A stretch of DNA of 64,000 nt, taken from assembly GCF_030272615.1 (NCBI RefSeq), contig NC_081408.1, positions 67,805,546 to 67,869,545 of the forward strand. Reading direction: 5' to 3'. Below, in pieces: positions 21,526 through 33,828 of the stretch; the first letter of the stretch is position 1; each line of letters opens with the position of its first letter. Below the pieces are notes generated by a model that saw only the letters and a list, made by a program, of their open reading frames with translations, was not told the origin of the DNA and did not search any database. The stretch is from Cryptomeria japonica (lineage: Eukaryota; Streptophyta; Pinopsida; Cupressales; Cupressaceae). The translations under genes were made by a program, and so were the position numbers.

Positions 21526-21602
21526 ATTAGAAAAAATAATAATAGTATATTAGAAATAATAATAGTATACTAGAAATAATAATAGTATATTAAAAATAAT
21601 GG
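21526..21602 (+). repeat. AT-rich minisatellite, about three copies
   Basis: Three near-copies of a unit around TATATTAGAAATAATAATAG in tandem. Confidence 0.75.
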
Positions 21603-23117
21603 ATTAACATTTTGTGAATTAGATTGAGCAATAGTTTGGGGCAACAATTAGAGACAAACCAACTTACACCTTCAACCCAAAGAGGATTTATATAGTCATT
21701 ACAGCCCCTCACCAAATGTTTTAACCATATTTCTAATTAGTTGGTTGTTTGCGAAACAAAATGCTACTTTTTGCACCAAAATTGCAAAGTTGCCCATTTT
21801 TAGCTTTTGAGCAGTTTTGACAACTTTTGCAATTTTCAACCTAGGACTCCTCAAACATGCTAAATATGACATAAAACCATGAATTACATCAATTTGATCA
21901 CTTTTGACCACCTTTGGAGGTGTTACCCAGTGTTGACCTATTCAGGACCTAATTGGCCTAGACATGACAAAAAATGGCACAATGGCCTTACAACTTTGAT
22001 CCAATACATGGAATTACCTCAAAATTCCACCTTTTTAGGCCTCAAACTGATGATGAACTTAGAAATCCATATTTTCTCTAAAAACTAATGCATGAACTGA
22101 TTAATGATACTAAGAACTTGCATTCTAACTTGAATTTCACTTAACTAAAACTCTCACCCTTTAGTCATTTCCATGTGCATGTTTATGGTAGTCCAATCTA
22201 CTAAAAAAGACTATCATGACTACATTTTAATTTCTTATAGAAGGTGATCATATCTCCATGTTTCATTTTCTAATATCAAACTTATTGGCATGTGCCTCTG
22301 TATTTAGAACATGATTTCTATCACAATCCTTATTCTTCACTCCTCATTACTGGTCTGCAACATTATATCACCATTCTACTGAGCCTATGTAAATGCCTTA
22401 TGACTATTACACATTTGAATGCCTTTGAGTTATTTTTTTCTTTGATAGACTTGATCTTCTTATCTCTCTATGACTGTACTTTGTCTTTGATTTTCTTTGT
22501 GACAAGGCTTTTATGGACTACAATTGGCATTCCATGTATTGCCCTTAAGTTTGGGGCCTTGAAATGGAGTGTATGCCTTATGATGGTATTGTCTACTTTG
22601 TGTCCTACAATATTCTCATGTCTCCAACTCAGATGATTATCTCTTATGACTAGATATATCTTTGTAAGTGTTTTCTTTGTTAATCATTATCTCCTTGAGT
22701 TGTGTATGCCTAAGACTGAAATGTTGTTCTTGATAGTCTTGTTTCTCACTATTTTGTAGAGTTTTCCTTAGGCACGTGCACTATCACATGTTGCCCTTTA
22801 AACAAGGTCTAGGACTATACCTAACCCTACACTGCTATCCATGACTACATACTAAGTTCTAGGTCTCTATCTTTATAATATCCTCCTTTGATAGTATTTT
22901 TAAACAACAATATGACTATCTGTATGACTATTTATGAATGCTTTATGTAATGGCTGCAAGACATTTTTGGCATTTACTATTATGATTCATTATGATAAGT
23001 ATTCTCATGCATTATTGTAGCTATTTAAACTTTATCTTCCTGATAATGAAGTACCTACTGCACTTAATCCTTTGTAAGCTCATTGATATTAATGTTGCTG
23101 ATATTAATCCTTTTCAA
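21603..23117. other. CACTA internal region, no gene seen
   Basis: Only short hydrophobic or low-complexity frames (for example 22292-22636). Nothing supports a gene. Confidence 0.45.
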
Positions 23118-23625
23118 TCAGAAAAAGTCAACCCGATGATAACAACGACAAGTAGAAGCATGTGATCGGAATAGAATACACTGTTTAAGTCCATCAATAG
23201 AACACACACTAGTGGCAATGGAGAAATATTGTCTTGCTGATAGCCAATGAGGCTATTGGTATGACTTATACCGATGGACACTGACAAAAAGTAAAATGCA
23301 TCGACAAAGGTTATAGTGATAAAGGGTCATCGGTGTCGACAAAAGCAATCAAGATTTTTTTTTAAATGTTGGGGAAAGTCATAATTCCGATGAACACCAT
23401 AAGACAACTGATGATGTTTCCATACCTGCAATGACAAAAACATTGCAGGATGCAGCCTCCTCCATTGTCTTAATCATCAAAATTCTGACATCTCCTTGAA
23501 GATGGTCCATCGACAGAACACACACTAGCGGCAATGGAGAAATTTCATCTTGCCGATAGCCGATGAGGCTATCAATAAGCCTTATCCCGATAGAAATTGA
23601 CAAAATTAAAATGCATCGGCAAAGG
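23118..23625 (-). repeat. Inverted copies of the CACTA subterminal repeat
   Basis: 23118-23345 and 23505-23625 are reverse-complement relatives of parts of the left subterminal repeat. Both contain AGAACACACACTAG, GGCAATGGAGAAAT, TAGCC(A/G)ATGAGGCTAT and GCATCG(A/G)CAAAGGTTA. The second copy runs straight into the Copia C1 insertion site at GTTAC (23625-23629). Confidence 0.8.
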
Positions 23626-23629
23626 TTAC

Positions 23630-24988
23630 TATTGGCATTTGCATGAAGATTGCATTAATGATGTGTTATGTTGTCATTGATGTCAATTAATTGGTAATGA
23701 TATTGTTGATATTGTTGTAATATTGTTTTGTAACCGGTAGGAAGAATTTGTGAGTTGAACTGGTAAACCCTATTAGTTGTTTTGATAAACCCTAACTGAT
23801 TAAATTTGGTGAATTGGTTATATTGATTTATGATATGATGATGAGCAACAATGATTATGACACGTATGATTATTGTATGAAGATAATTTCAAGTGATTTT
23901 GGCTAGATGTTGTAACGGTTTTTGTCTAGTGAATGAGAAAGTATATTGCATATAATGCAAAGTGCATGATGAGTTACTAAGCTTGATGAAGCGGTGATCA
24001 AGGAGTGATCAAGGTTTTCTTGATTGATGTGCAGAGAGTGCTATGTAATCCAATGGTCATACTTGAACCAACTTGTTTGTAATCTCTATGAGAATTAGGT
24101 TTTTGTTGTGTTACCAACCTAATTGATTTGTTTATAAGGTCGATGAAGTTGTTTAGTTTTAGAGTTGGCAAAGATCAGTTGAGTGTGTGGTTGCCAAATT
24201 GGATGATGTATCTGCAGTTTGAGTAAATGCAAATAGGATCCTGAAAAGGATCTAAACAAGCAAGTGTAGTGCTATTCAAACAAATTAGAAAACTCCTGTT
24301 GTTTTCTAACAATTACAACATAATTGAAATCCCCTAACTGGGTAAGCTCTAAAAAGATTGGTGTTACTCAAATCCTCTAAACAAGGTGATCCATTAGCTT
24401 GGATTTTCAAATCCTCTACCGAGGTTACTCCTTACAAGGTATTACTTCTAACAAGGCATTGTAGTCAATCCCTTAACCATGTGGTTCCTAACAGGATTAG
24501 TTCTTAATAGGACTTTTGTAAAGCTTTAACAGGCTAGGCTCCTAATAGGGAAAACTTCAAAAGAGTTCAGATAGTTATCTTGTGAGTCTCATCTCACTGT
24601 GGTTTTTCCCATTTGGGTTTCCACATCAAAATATTTGTATCAAGTGGTGAATGTTTTGTGGTTATGTTCTTATGATTGATTTACTTAACTACTTAACTAT
24701 TCTGATAAGTTATGATAACCGGAAGCATTGAGAAATGAAGTTTGTTGACATATGAAAAAGCATTCAGATATTTATGAGTTTGAGGTTGTTTACTGTTAAT
24801 TTGTTGTAACAGTCAACCGGTTTATCTTATGAGTTTTTATCTTGACAGTGGTATTACATTGATAGTTCTAAGTTTACTTTGAGAGATTGAGTTTTGAGAT
24901 TGGTGAAGTTTGTATCATTTTTCCTATCTATTGATTTACCCCCCTTCTTAGTTTTTGACCGAATACTTATTCTTTCATCATACCATCA
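23630..24988 (+). repeat. 5' LTR of C1
   Basis: Starts TATTGGCATTTGCATGAAG (TG changed to TA) and ends ATCATACCATCA before the PBS. It matches 29440-30804 throughout. Confidence 0.93.
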
Positions 24989-25003
24989 ATTAGTATCAAA
25001 GCA
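24989..25003 (+). promoter_or_regulatory. Primer binding site of C1
   Basis: ATTAGTATCAAAGCA follows the LTR directly. It is a two-base variant of ATTGGTATCAGAGC, the initiator-Met-tRNA PBS common in plant Copia elements. Confidence 0.85.
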
Positions 25004-25058
25004 TATCAGGTCCTCTAAGGTCTAAGCCTAACATCTTGAGGCAAAGATCTTACAGATC

Positions 25059-25945
25059 ATGATGAAGAAGGAAGGTCTGAAGTTTAGTAGAGAGAACTAT
25101 AGGATATGGAGTGACAGAATGAAAATTTATATCAAGAGTCCAGTATTGGGAACATGTCAATACTCAATATGTTACACCTACTGGGATGTTGATTGATGAT
25201 CAAAAGAAAGAGAAACAAGAAAATCATCAATCATGAGAGGCTATTATCAATTCTTTGTTTGATGAAGAGTATGTAGATGTTCATGGTCTAGAAACTGCAT
25301 ATGGGCTATGGAAAAACTTGAAGAGATTTATAGTGGTGATGAACATGTTAAGGTTGCTAAAGAAGAGATTCTAAGAGGAAAGTTTGATGACATGCAAATG
25401 GTTGAAGGTGATAATATCCAACAGTATGGTCAAAGAATAAAAGAGATAGTCGATGAAATTAAGGGTGTAGGAGGTAAAGTGGAAGATGTCATAGTGATCA
25501 GTAAGGTACTGAGAACCCTGCTACCGGTCTATGCTATCTGAGTTGCAGTCATTCAAGAGCTAAGTCCATTGACAAAACTAAGGTAACTCTTGACTCCATC
25601 GTTGGCAAGCTTACTACTTTTGAATTAAATGGTTATGATGGTAGTATATAGAAATTTGAGTCTACATTTAGAGCTTTTGTTTCTAACCCACCTGTGTGAA
25701 AAAGTAGAGATGCTAGTCATAGTCATGAATCCAGATCCAGTAGAGAAACTGATGATGAAGACAGTTTATTTGAGCTCAAAGAATTATTGGCCAAGTGGTT
25801 GCCTAGAGGTATAGGTAAATATAGAGGTAAATTACCTTTGAAATGATTTGCATGCAACAAGATTGGACACATAGTTGCTAACTGTCCTAATGGTGATAAT
25901 GAGCACAAACAAGAGAAATTCGAGAAGTATAAGAGTAAAGGCAAA
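25059..25945 (+). pseudogene. Copia gag of C1
   Basis: Starts MMKKEGLKFSRENYRIW, the usual Copia gag opening. A frameshift follows, then the gag core (GDEHVKVAKEEILRGKFDDM, VEGDNIQQYGQRI, SKVLRTLLPVYAI) at 25308-25541. The CCHC zinc knuckle, which would bind element RNA, reads *FACNKIGHIVANC; its first Cys is TGA (25844-25846). Gag forms the virus-like particle in the cytoplasm. Confidence 0.85.
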
Positions 25946-27260
25946 AGAGATTATCTTATTATTGTTGATGGTGGTATCACTGATGAAGAATCTAATGGTG
26001 ATGCTAATGAAGAAATTGTGTTTGTAGTCATTAAAGAAGAGATATCAGACCACAAGGCATTAGTATCCAAGATGAAAAACTCTGATGATTAGATCATTGA
26101 TAGTGGTTGTTCACATCACATGACCGGTGATCAGAGAAAATTTATTTCTTTGAAGTAATTTGATGGTGGAGTTGTAAGATTCGGTAATGACTCACCCTGC
26201 ATGGTTAAAGGTAAGGGAGCTATTTCTCTTAGTGGAAAGAGCAATGTAGATGATGGCTATTGGGTTGAAGGTTTAAAGCATATTATTTTGAGTGTGGCAC
26301 AACTCAATGATAGAGGATACCCATTGGAGTTTAAAAAAGGTATGTGCAAAATCTATGGCAGCAAAGGTGAACTGATTACAATCATTAAGCAAACTAAAGG
26401 TAACCTATTTCACCTTAATCCTAAAGTCAGCAACTGTTTAATTGCAAAGATAGATGATAGTTGGCTTTGGCATAGGAGATTTTGTCATATAAACTTTGAT
26501 AACATTGTTAAAGTGAGTAAGTCCAACACAGTGAGAGGTTTGCCTTAGTTCGACAAACTGGTTATGGGAAAGATGACATCCTCAACTTATAAGAGAAAAT
26601 CTTTTTCAGTGGAACATTTGTTAGATTTGGTTTATATAGATCTTTGTGAACCAATAAGAACACAAAGTATTCAAGGTGACAGATATTTTATGATCTTCAC
26701 TGATGATTGCTCAAGGATGATGTGGGTCAAATTCTTGAAGGATAAGAATGAATATTTTGGTAAGTTCAATGCATTCAGAACCTTAGCTGAGAAGGAGAGT
26801 GGTAAGAAGATAAAGTGTCTGAGGACAGATCAAGGTGGTGAATTCACTTCTAAGGAATTCACTAGGTATTGTGAAGACAATGGTATCAAACAAAATCTTT
26901 TTGCACCAAGGACACCATGGCAGAATGGTATCATAGAGAGAAAAAATTGGTCGGTTGTTGAAGCTGCTAGGATGATGTTGATACAAGAAGGTGTAGCAAA
27001 AACTTTTTGGAGAGAAGTTGTCAGCACAACTATCTACACTATGAACCAGACTCTAGTAAAAAGAGGTAAGGAAAAGACTCCTTATGAATATTGGTATGGA
27101 AGATTACTTGATGTTAGTTATTTCAAGATATTTGGAAGCAAATGTTTTATTAAGAGAGGTGTTTATATTAGCAAATTTGAGGCTAAAAGTGATGAAGGTT
27201 TATTTCTTGGCTATTCTACCAAGAGTAAGGCCTACAAGTGTTTTAACAACCAGACATAGA
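25946..27260 (+). pseudogene. Protease and integrase of C1
   Basis: The protease active site IIDSGCSHHMTG keeps DSG (Asp at 26099-26101), but the preceding Trp codon is TAG (26090). The GAG-pre-integrase region follows (WLWHRRFCHINFDNI), then the integrase core at 26564-27259. Asp is kept in VYIDLCEP and in RTDQGGEF, and Glu in NGIIERKN, so the DDE triad survives. KTPYEYWYG and FLGYSTKSKAYK close the domain. The open frame of 231 codons in integrase is the best-preserved part. Confidence 0.9.
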
Positions 27261-29106
27261 GAATTATTGAGAGTGTTGATGTTTGAGTCGATAAATATCC
27301 TAAAGTCTCAGAGGAAACAAGTCTGGAGAAAAAGGATGAAGATCCTTGCATTGTGTTTCCAAGAGTCAAAAACTATGAAATCTGAAACTGGCAAAGAAAA
27401 TACTGATGCACCAGTTCAACCAGAACAAATAAATTCAGAAGAAGATGATGATAATGAAGAAGTTGAACCTGAAGATAATGATCATGTTATTCCAAGATAT
27501 GTGAGACTGAATCACAATCCTAAATAGATTATTGGGGATAAGGATGTTGGAGCACTAACGAGAAGAAGAGTCAGAGAGAATTCTTGCATGATCTCCACTA
27601 TTGAACCAAGAACTGCTACAGAAGCATTTGATGATGATCATTGGGTTAAAGATATGGAAGAGGAATTAGATAAAATTGAGAAGAACAACACATGGACTCT
27701 AGTACCCCGACCGGTAAATAAAAATGTGATAGGTACTAAGTGGGTATTCAAGAACAAGTTGAATGAAGATGGTGTTGTAGTTTGCAATAAAGCTAGGTTG
27801 GTTTGCAAAGGTTATGCAGAAGAGGAAGGAGAAGACTATGGTGAGACTTTTGCACTAGTGGCAAGACTGCAAGGTGTTAGAACTTTACTTGTATTTGCAA
27901 CACATAAGAAATTCAAGGTATACCAAATGGATGTTAAGTTAACATTTTTTAATGGGATACTAGAAGAAGAAGTATACATTGAGCAGCTAGATTGTTATGC
28001 TTTGACTGATGAGAAAGACATGGTATACAGAATGCATAAGGATTTAAATGGATTAAAGCAGGCACCGAGAGCATGGTATGAAAGTATTCATACACATCTA
28101 ATGAAGATAGGCTTTCTGAGAACCAGTGATGATAGTAACATATATCTCAAATCTGAAGGAGATAAAATACTGGTCAGCGAAGTTTTTATAGATGATATCA
28201 TATTTGGAGGTAATGACAACATGAGCAATAATTTTACAGATGAAATGAAAAATGAATTTGAAATGTCTTTAGTGGAAGAAAGAAAAATTTGCATAGGCTT
28301 GCAAATATAGCAAATGAAGAATGGTATTTTCATCACACAGTCTAAGTATGTGAAAGAGGTCTTGAAGAAATTTGGCATGAGTGACTGTAAACTAGTTGTG
28401 ACACCAATGGTTACAAGTTGTAAGTTGTCTAAGGAAGATGAATCCAATCTGTTAATGAGAAGGAATACAGGTCAATGATTGGAAAATTACACTATGTTGT
28501 TCACAACAGACCGAACATAGCTCATGTGGTTGGCATAGTTGCTAGATTCCAGAAGAATCCTAAGGAAACACATTTGATAGAAACCAAGAGGATTTTTAGG
28601 TACTTGAAAGGTATTGTTGACTATAGATAATTGTATCCATATGGAGGAAATTTTCACTTGAAGGTGTACACAGCTGAAGATTGGGAAGGAAATGTTGATG
28701 ACTGGAAAAGCACAACCGGTGGAGCATTTTTTCTTGGAGGAAGACTTGTTTCATGGAGTAGTAAGAAGAAGAGTATGTTGTAGCTTACATGAATTGTAAT
28801 TAGGCTATCTGGATGATGCACATTTTGGAAGGTTTTAAGATGAATATTTCAAAACCTGTAAAGATCTTATGTGATAATACAAGTGCCATAAATATTTCCA
28901 AGAACCCTATTTTGCATGCACGAACCAAGCATATTGAATTGAAGTATCATTTCTTGAGGGAAAAAGTGCAGAGTAAAGATGTGATCTTGGAGCATGTTTT
29001 TACCAAGGAGCAACTTGCAGATATCTTTACTAAACCTCTGCCTAAGACTACTTTTGAGTATCTTAGAAGTCAACTAGGGGTTGTACCCCTTCATGAGGTT
29101 AGTTAA
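27261..29106 (+). pseudogene. Reverse transcriptase and RNase H of C1
   Basis: After an acidic linker the RT begins at about 27588 ([60 protein letters not shown]), with catalytic IDDIIFGGND near 28180. RNase H is damaged: YTDADW reads YTAEDW. About a dozen codons are also missing between SSKK and EEYVVAY near 28762, possibly through the AAGAAG repeat. The C-terminus is intact (DNTSAINISKNP, TKHIELKYHFLRE, ADIFTKPLPK, LGVVPLHEVS, stop at 29106). Confidence 0.9.
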
Positions 29107-29425
29107 GCATGATGTAGATTACATTAGTCCCGGAGCTACTTGTAGAATTTTGCAAAAGGATTGGTGTAGAAGTGAATTTATTCCATAGAGGGAGCATCAA
29201 GTTGCAGGTTGTTGATGCTGCATAGTGAAATTTGACATTACATGTTTTAGTTTCAATTTGGCATTATTGTCAAAGGGGGAGAAGAATTGTGTGATTATGA
29301 GGAGAAGAAATAGTGACAAGCTAAGGACATGGAGAGCATGGTGAATACTTGGTAATGTAAACTAGGATTCCTATTCATAATCATAGCAGCAATCAATGGT
29401 ATTGATATTTGTATTTTTATCAATT

Positions 29426-29439
29426 CCAAAGGGGCAGAT
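29426..29439 (+). promoter_or_regulatory. Polypurine tract of C1
   Basis: CCAAAGGGGCAGAT precedes the 3' LTR. It sits 320 bp after the pol stop in a non-coding 3' region. Confidence 0.8.
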
Positions 29440-30804
29440 TGTTGGCATTTGCATGAAGATTGCATTAATGATATGTTATTCTGTCATTGATGTCAATTAA
29501 CCGGTAATGATATTGTTGATATTGTTGTAATATTGTTTTGTAACCAGTAGGAAGAATTTGTGAGTTGAACCGATAACCGGTAAACCCTACCTATTTTTTT
29601 TATAATCCCTAACCGATTAAGTTTGGTGAATTGGTTATATCGGTTTATGATCTAATGATGAGCAACAATGATTATGACACTTATGATTATTGTATGAAGA
29701 CAATTTTAAGTGATTTTGTTGAGATGTTGTAACGGTTTTTGTCTAGGGAATGAGCAAGTATATTTCATATAATGCAAAGTGTGTGATGAGTTAATAAGCT
29801 CAATGAAGTGGTGATCAAGGAGCGATCAAGGTTTTCTTGATTGATGTGCAGAGATTGCTATGTAATCCAATAGTCATACTTGAACTGACTTGTTTGTAAT
29901 CTCTATGAGAATTAAGTTTTTGTTGTGTTACCGACCTAATTGATTTGTTTATAAGGTCGATGAAGCTGGTTAGTTTTAGAGTTGGCAAAGATTAGTTGAG
30001 TGTGTGGTTGCTGAACTAGATGATGTATCTGTAGTTTGAGTAAAGGCAAATAGGAGCATGAAAAGGATTTGAACAAGCAAGTTTAGTGCTATTCAAATAG
30101 AACATCAAACTCCTATTGTTTTTTAACAATTATAGCATAATTGAAACCCCCTAATTGGGTAAGCTCTAACAAGCTTGGTGCTATTCAAATCCTCTAACAA
30201 GGTGATCCATTATCTTGGATTTCCAAATCCTCTACCGAGGTTACTCCTTATAGGGTATTGCTTCTAACAAGGCATTGTAGTCAATTGCTTAACTGGGTGG
30301 TTCCTAACAGGATCAGTTCTTAATAGGACTTTTGTAAAGCTTTAACAGGCTAGGCTCCTAATAGGGCAGACTTCAAAAGAGTTCAGATATCTTGTGAGTC
30401 TCATCTCACCATGGTTTTTCCCATTTGGGTTTCCACATCAAAAATATTTGTGTCAAGTGGTGAATTTTTTTGCGGTTATGTTCTTATGATTGATTTACTT
30501 AACTAGTTAACTATTCTGATAAGTTATGATAACTAGAAGCATTGAGAAATGAAGTTTGTTGACATATGAAAAAGAATTTGGATATTTATGAGTTTGAATT
30601 TGTTTATTGTTAATTTGTTGTAATAGTCAACCAGTTTATCTTATGAGTTTTTATCTTGATAGTGGTATTACATTGATAGTTATAAGTTTACTTTGAGAGA
30701 TTGATTTTTGAGATTGGTGAAGTTTGTATCATTTTTTCTATCTACTAATTCACCCCCCCCATCTCAATAGTTGACCAGATACTTATTATTTCATCATACC
30801 ATCA
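29440..30804 (+). repeat. 3' LTR of C1
   Basis: Starts TGTTGGCATTTGC and ends ATCATACCATCA, followed by TSD GTTAC. Relative to the 5' LTR it has many substitutions and a few small indels (for example near 29565-29600). Confidence 0.93.
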
Positions 30805-31206
30805 GTTACGACGTTAAAGGGTCATCGACAAATTTTACGACTAGCGGCAATGGAGAAATCTTGTCTTTCTAATAGCCAATGAGGTTATCGGTAAGACTTA
30901 TCTCGATGGACACTGCAAAAGTAAAAATGCATTGCTAAAGGTTACGACGATATATAAAGGGTCATCAATAGAGGTTACAACAATAAAGGATGCAACTAGG
31001 TCATAATTTTGACGTCTCCTCATCAAAAAAACATATTGCAGATGCATAGAAATTTTTGACATGGTGTTGTCTGAATTTCAACGTGAATATCATCATCATA
31101 ATCACTGATGAAAAAATAGTGACGAACAAATACATTAGAATTCTAATGTTTAGTTGTCTATATTATGACGAATGGTCATCGAAAATATGCTCCAAATGTA
31201 CTAGTG
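30805..31206 (-). repeat. Right subterminal region and right TIR of the CACTA element
   Basis: Continues the inverted subterminal repeat split by C1 (GGCAATGGAGAAATC, ATGAGGTTATCGGTAAGAC). It then carries TTTTGACGTCTC and other CG-containing words and ends with the TIR CTCCAAATGTACTAGTG at 31190-31206. The flank is TGG. Confidence 0.8.
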
Positions 31207-32735
31207 TGGGGTTTGACCTAAGGAAAAACCCTATTCCCAACCATTTTCCCCTCTCTATTGTATCCAAGAATAGTTACAAAGCTACAATTTTTAGGATCAA
31301 CATTATTCATAGAGATAAACATGTTCCCTTTTGGATGGCAAAATTTTTGGAGGACCAAGGCAACCACCACCACAGTCCTAACAATTCAAGTCGTCCTTTT
31401 GGGAACAAATACAAACATTCATATACTGCTCAAATATAGATTTGTGGCTTTGTTTGATGATTATAACTCTCTCTTTATTCTTAATTGCTTCAATTAACAC
31501 ACATGTAACTTGATTTCAGCATCTTTAATTAATTCAATGCAATTTCAAGGGAAAGAACAACTCCATCTAGGAGACCAGGAATTGAATTAGAATCTATATA
31601 TATCAAGGCTAGATCTATCAAATTCCATCTTTCCCTAATGTGATGGTCCCTAAGAAAAATTAGTGATTTTATTACATGTGATGGTGAAACCCTAATTTTT
31701 TACCCATTACAAAAGCTTAAGAAATTTTCTAGATATCAAGGAATGAGAGTTCCTCCAAACCTAAGTAGAAGTAAAAAAACACCAATTGACACCTAAAAAT
31801 GAAAAATCTTCTAAATTTGGTGAGTATTCCTCTAAGGTGAAGAAGAAATATGGATCCCCTTGCAATTTTGTGGCAAGAAGGAACATGCAAATTCTAGATG
31901 TTAGAAGAGGAATTAACAAAGGCCATGAAATAGCACACCATTTTGCCCTCTATGTCTTCTTCCACTAGCACAATAAAAGGACATGAACTTCCAACACAAG
32001 CTTCATCTTCAACACAAAATTGGAGTATAATCTAGAAAATCACATCATATGACTTGTTCATTAGATCGATTTGAGTCTCTTTCTAACAACAATATTTCTT
32101 ATCTTGTAATAGGTAACTCTTCATACATTTTAGTTTTGGATTAAGGAATTGTAAAGATGACTAATGGTTATATCAAGGATCTTTTATACTTATTCATGAG
32201 ATATTTTCTAATCTTCTCTTTATTTATCAAATTTTTAACAATACAACAATAATAAATTTTAGTTTTCACCCAACAATGCCATTCATGATCCACCATCTAG
32301 AGATAGTTATTATTTTAAGTAAATTTATTCATGAGTCTATATCATTTAGGCTCTATGATTTTAAGAGATCTAGTATTTCATCACACATTTCCCATATAAA
32401 TTCCTATACTAGAATTTGACATGAACATTTTGGTCATGTCAACTACGAGTACATACAACAATTGAGTACATAGGAGATGATACTTGATCTTCCTAGGTAT
32501 TATGTCTTAACTAGAAAATTAGGGAACAAAATGCAAGAAGTTTCTAAGATAACCATGAAAATTAAACACCATGCAAAATCACCTAATCTAACCAACAAAG
32601 CTATCAAAACGAAGCATAACTGAAATAAACAACATTAAACTCATAATGAATAATCATTACACTCCTTTGATGGTGCTTTAATACTTCTTATTTCTTCTCT
32701 AAAGAAGACATGGAATTCTCAAATCGCAAAGTGCA
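31207..32735. other. No gene seen
   Basis: About 1.5 kb between the CACTA element and the Copia array. The short frames at 31258-31497 and 31786-31968 have no recognised motifs. Its left part may continue the LTR interrupted at 15939; its right end may belong to the E3 LTR interrupted by the array. Confidence 0.4.
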
Positions 32736-33828
32736 TGTTGGTATTATGGATGACTTTGTCATGTGTTGCATTGGTTTTGTCACTGATGTGAACACTTTTC
32801 TTCTGGGAGATCTACATTGTTGTTTAGCACTATGGTATTTTGGTTATACTGTTCACCGGCAAACAGATTATGTATTCACTGGTACATTATATTGTTCACT
32901 GGCAAACAGATTATGTATTCACTGGTACATTATATTGTTCACCGAAAGTGATGATGACTTGCTATCATCTAGAGATAATTTGGTTATATCGAAGACATTG
33001 ATTGGAAGGTTGGTTTTGGTGTATTGTTTATTGGTCTAATTGGCTTGACAGATTTGTTTTTACTAGAAGATAGGTCTAGGTTATGGACTGGTACACGTTT
33101 CATGTTTAGATCAGCATTGCAGGCTAGGGAGATTTTTTATTGATTTGTTATTGTATTGAGCCGACATGTTATGACCCATTTGTAATTGATTTTCATTGTA
33201 ATATCTTTAGTGAGATGACCTATGCTTTTGGTCTTAGGTCTTTGTATAAATGTAAGATCACATTGATGATCGAGTATGTACATGGATATAGATGAGAAAA
33301 TATTAGTAGATCCTTGTGCGAATCAAGCAGACATCATTTGAGGGATGAATGAAAGGTTATGAAGATGTTGAGAGCTTAAACTGGTATTGAATCCAGCATT
33401 GCAGATGCTATTTTATGTAGTACATTATAATTGGATTTAACCATCCAATTGTGTAGTCAGTGTGACTCCTATTTTGTGATTGAGCAATGAGCTCTAGGTG
33501 GTTGGCCTTTCTAGATGTGCAAACCCCATTTGTATACACATACTATCTGCAAATAGTATCATCTGATTGTGGGTAAGGTTCCAGACCATGGTTTTTCCCT
33601 CACTAGGTTTCCACATCAAAATATCTATGTTATCTGTTGTGGATGTTCTTTCACTTTCTATTTTACACATTTAAGTTATACCAGTACTGCTATCTCTGTT
33701 AATCTATTTTACTGACACTTAGTTTGGTTTAGCGGCATTAAGTTTTAATTGAATAACTTACATTTGGATTACAATTTTATATAACTGATTCACCCCCCAC
33801 CTCTCAATTGTCCTTCTAGTTCCTAACA
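32736..33828 (+). repeat. LTR A of the Copia array
   Basis: Starts TGTTGGTATTATGGATGA and ends AGTTCCTAACA. It contains a private 43-bp tandem duplication (32855-32897 and 32898-32940) not seen in B, C or D. A C-rich tract precedes its end. Confidence 0.9.

Larger units (their letters stand above)
23630..30804 (+). mobile_element. Full-length Ty1/copia element C1, TSD GTTAC
   Basis: Two LTRs (1359 and 1365 bp) bracket PBS, gag, protease, integrase, RT, RNase H and a polypurine tract in Copia order. The target duplication GTTAC is exact (23625-23629 and 30805-30809), and rejoining the flanks restores the CACTA subterminal repeat. The left LTR has lost its terminal TG (now TA). LTR divergence and many stops or shifts show it is old and inactive. 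C2 carries related protein sequences but different LTRs. Confidence 0.95.
15940..31206. mobile_element. CACTA (CMC/EnSpm-type) DNA transposon carrying host gene fragments, split by Copia C1
   Basis: The ends are exact 17-bp inverted repeats starting CACTAGTACATTTGGAG (15940-15956 and 31190-31206), followed by weaker inverted similarity. CACTA termini are diagnostic of the CMC superfamily. The flanking trinucleotides are TCG and TGG, an imperfect 3-bp target duplication. Repeats of about 0.45 kb near the left end (16241-17155) recur inverted near the right end (23118-23625 and 30805-30990), as expected of CACTA subterminal arrays. No transposase was found, so the element looks non-autonomous. 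Removing C1 and one TSD copy leaves about 8.1 kb. Confidence 0.8.

Noticed and set aside
22292-22636. 114-codon ORF with hydrophobic segments
   Set aside because: AT/T-rich chance frame with no motif and no conservation evidence; adjacent frames look alike.
31056-31439. 127-codon ORF across the right end of the CACTA element
   Set aside because: It spans the transposon boundary and has no recognisable domain.
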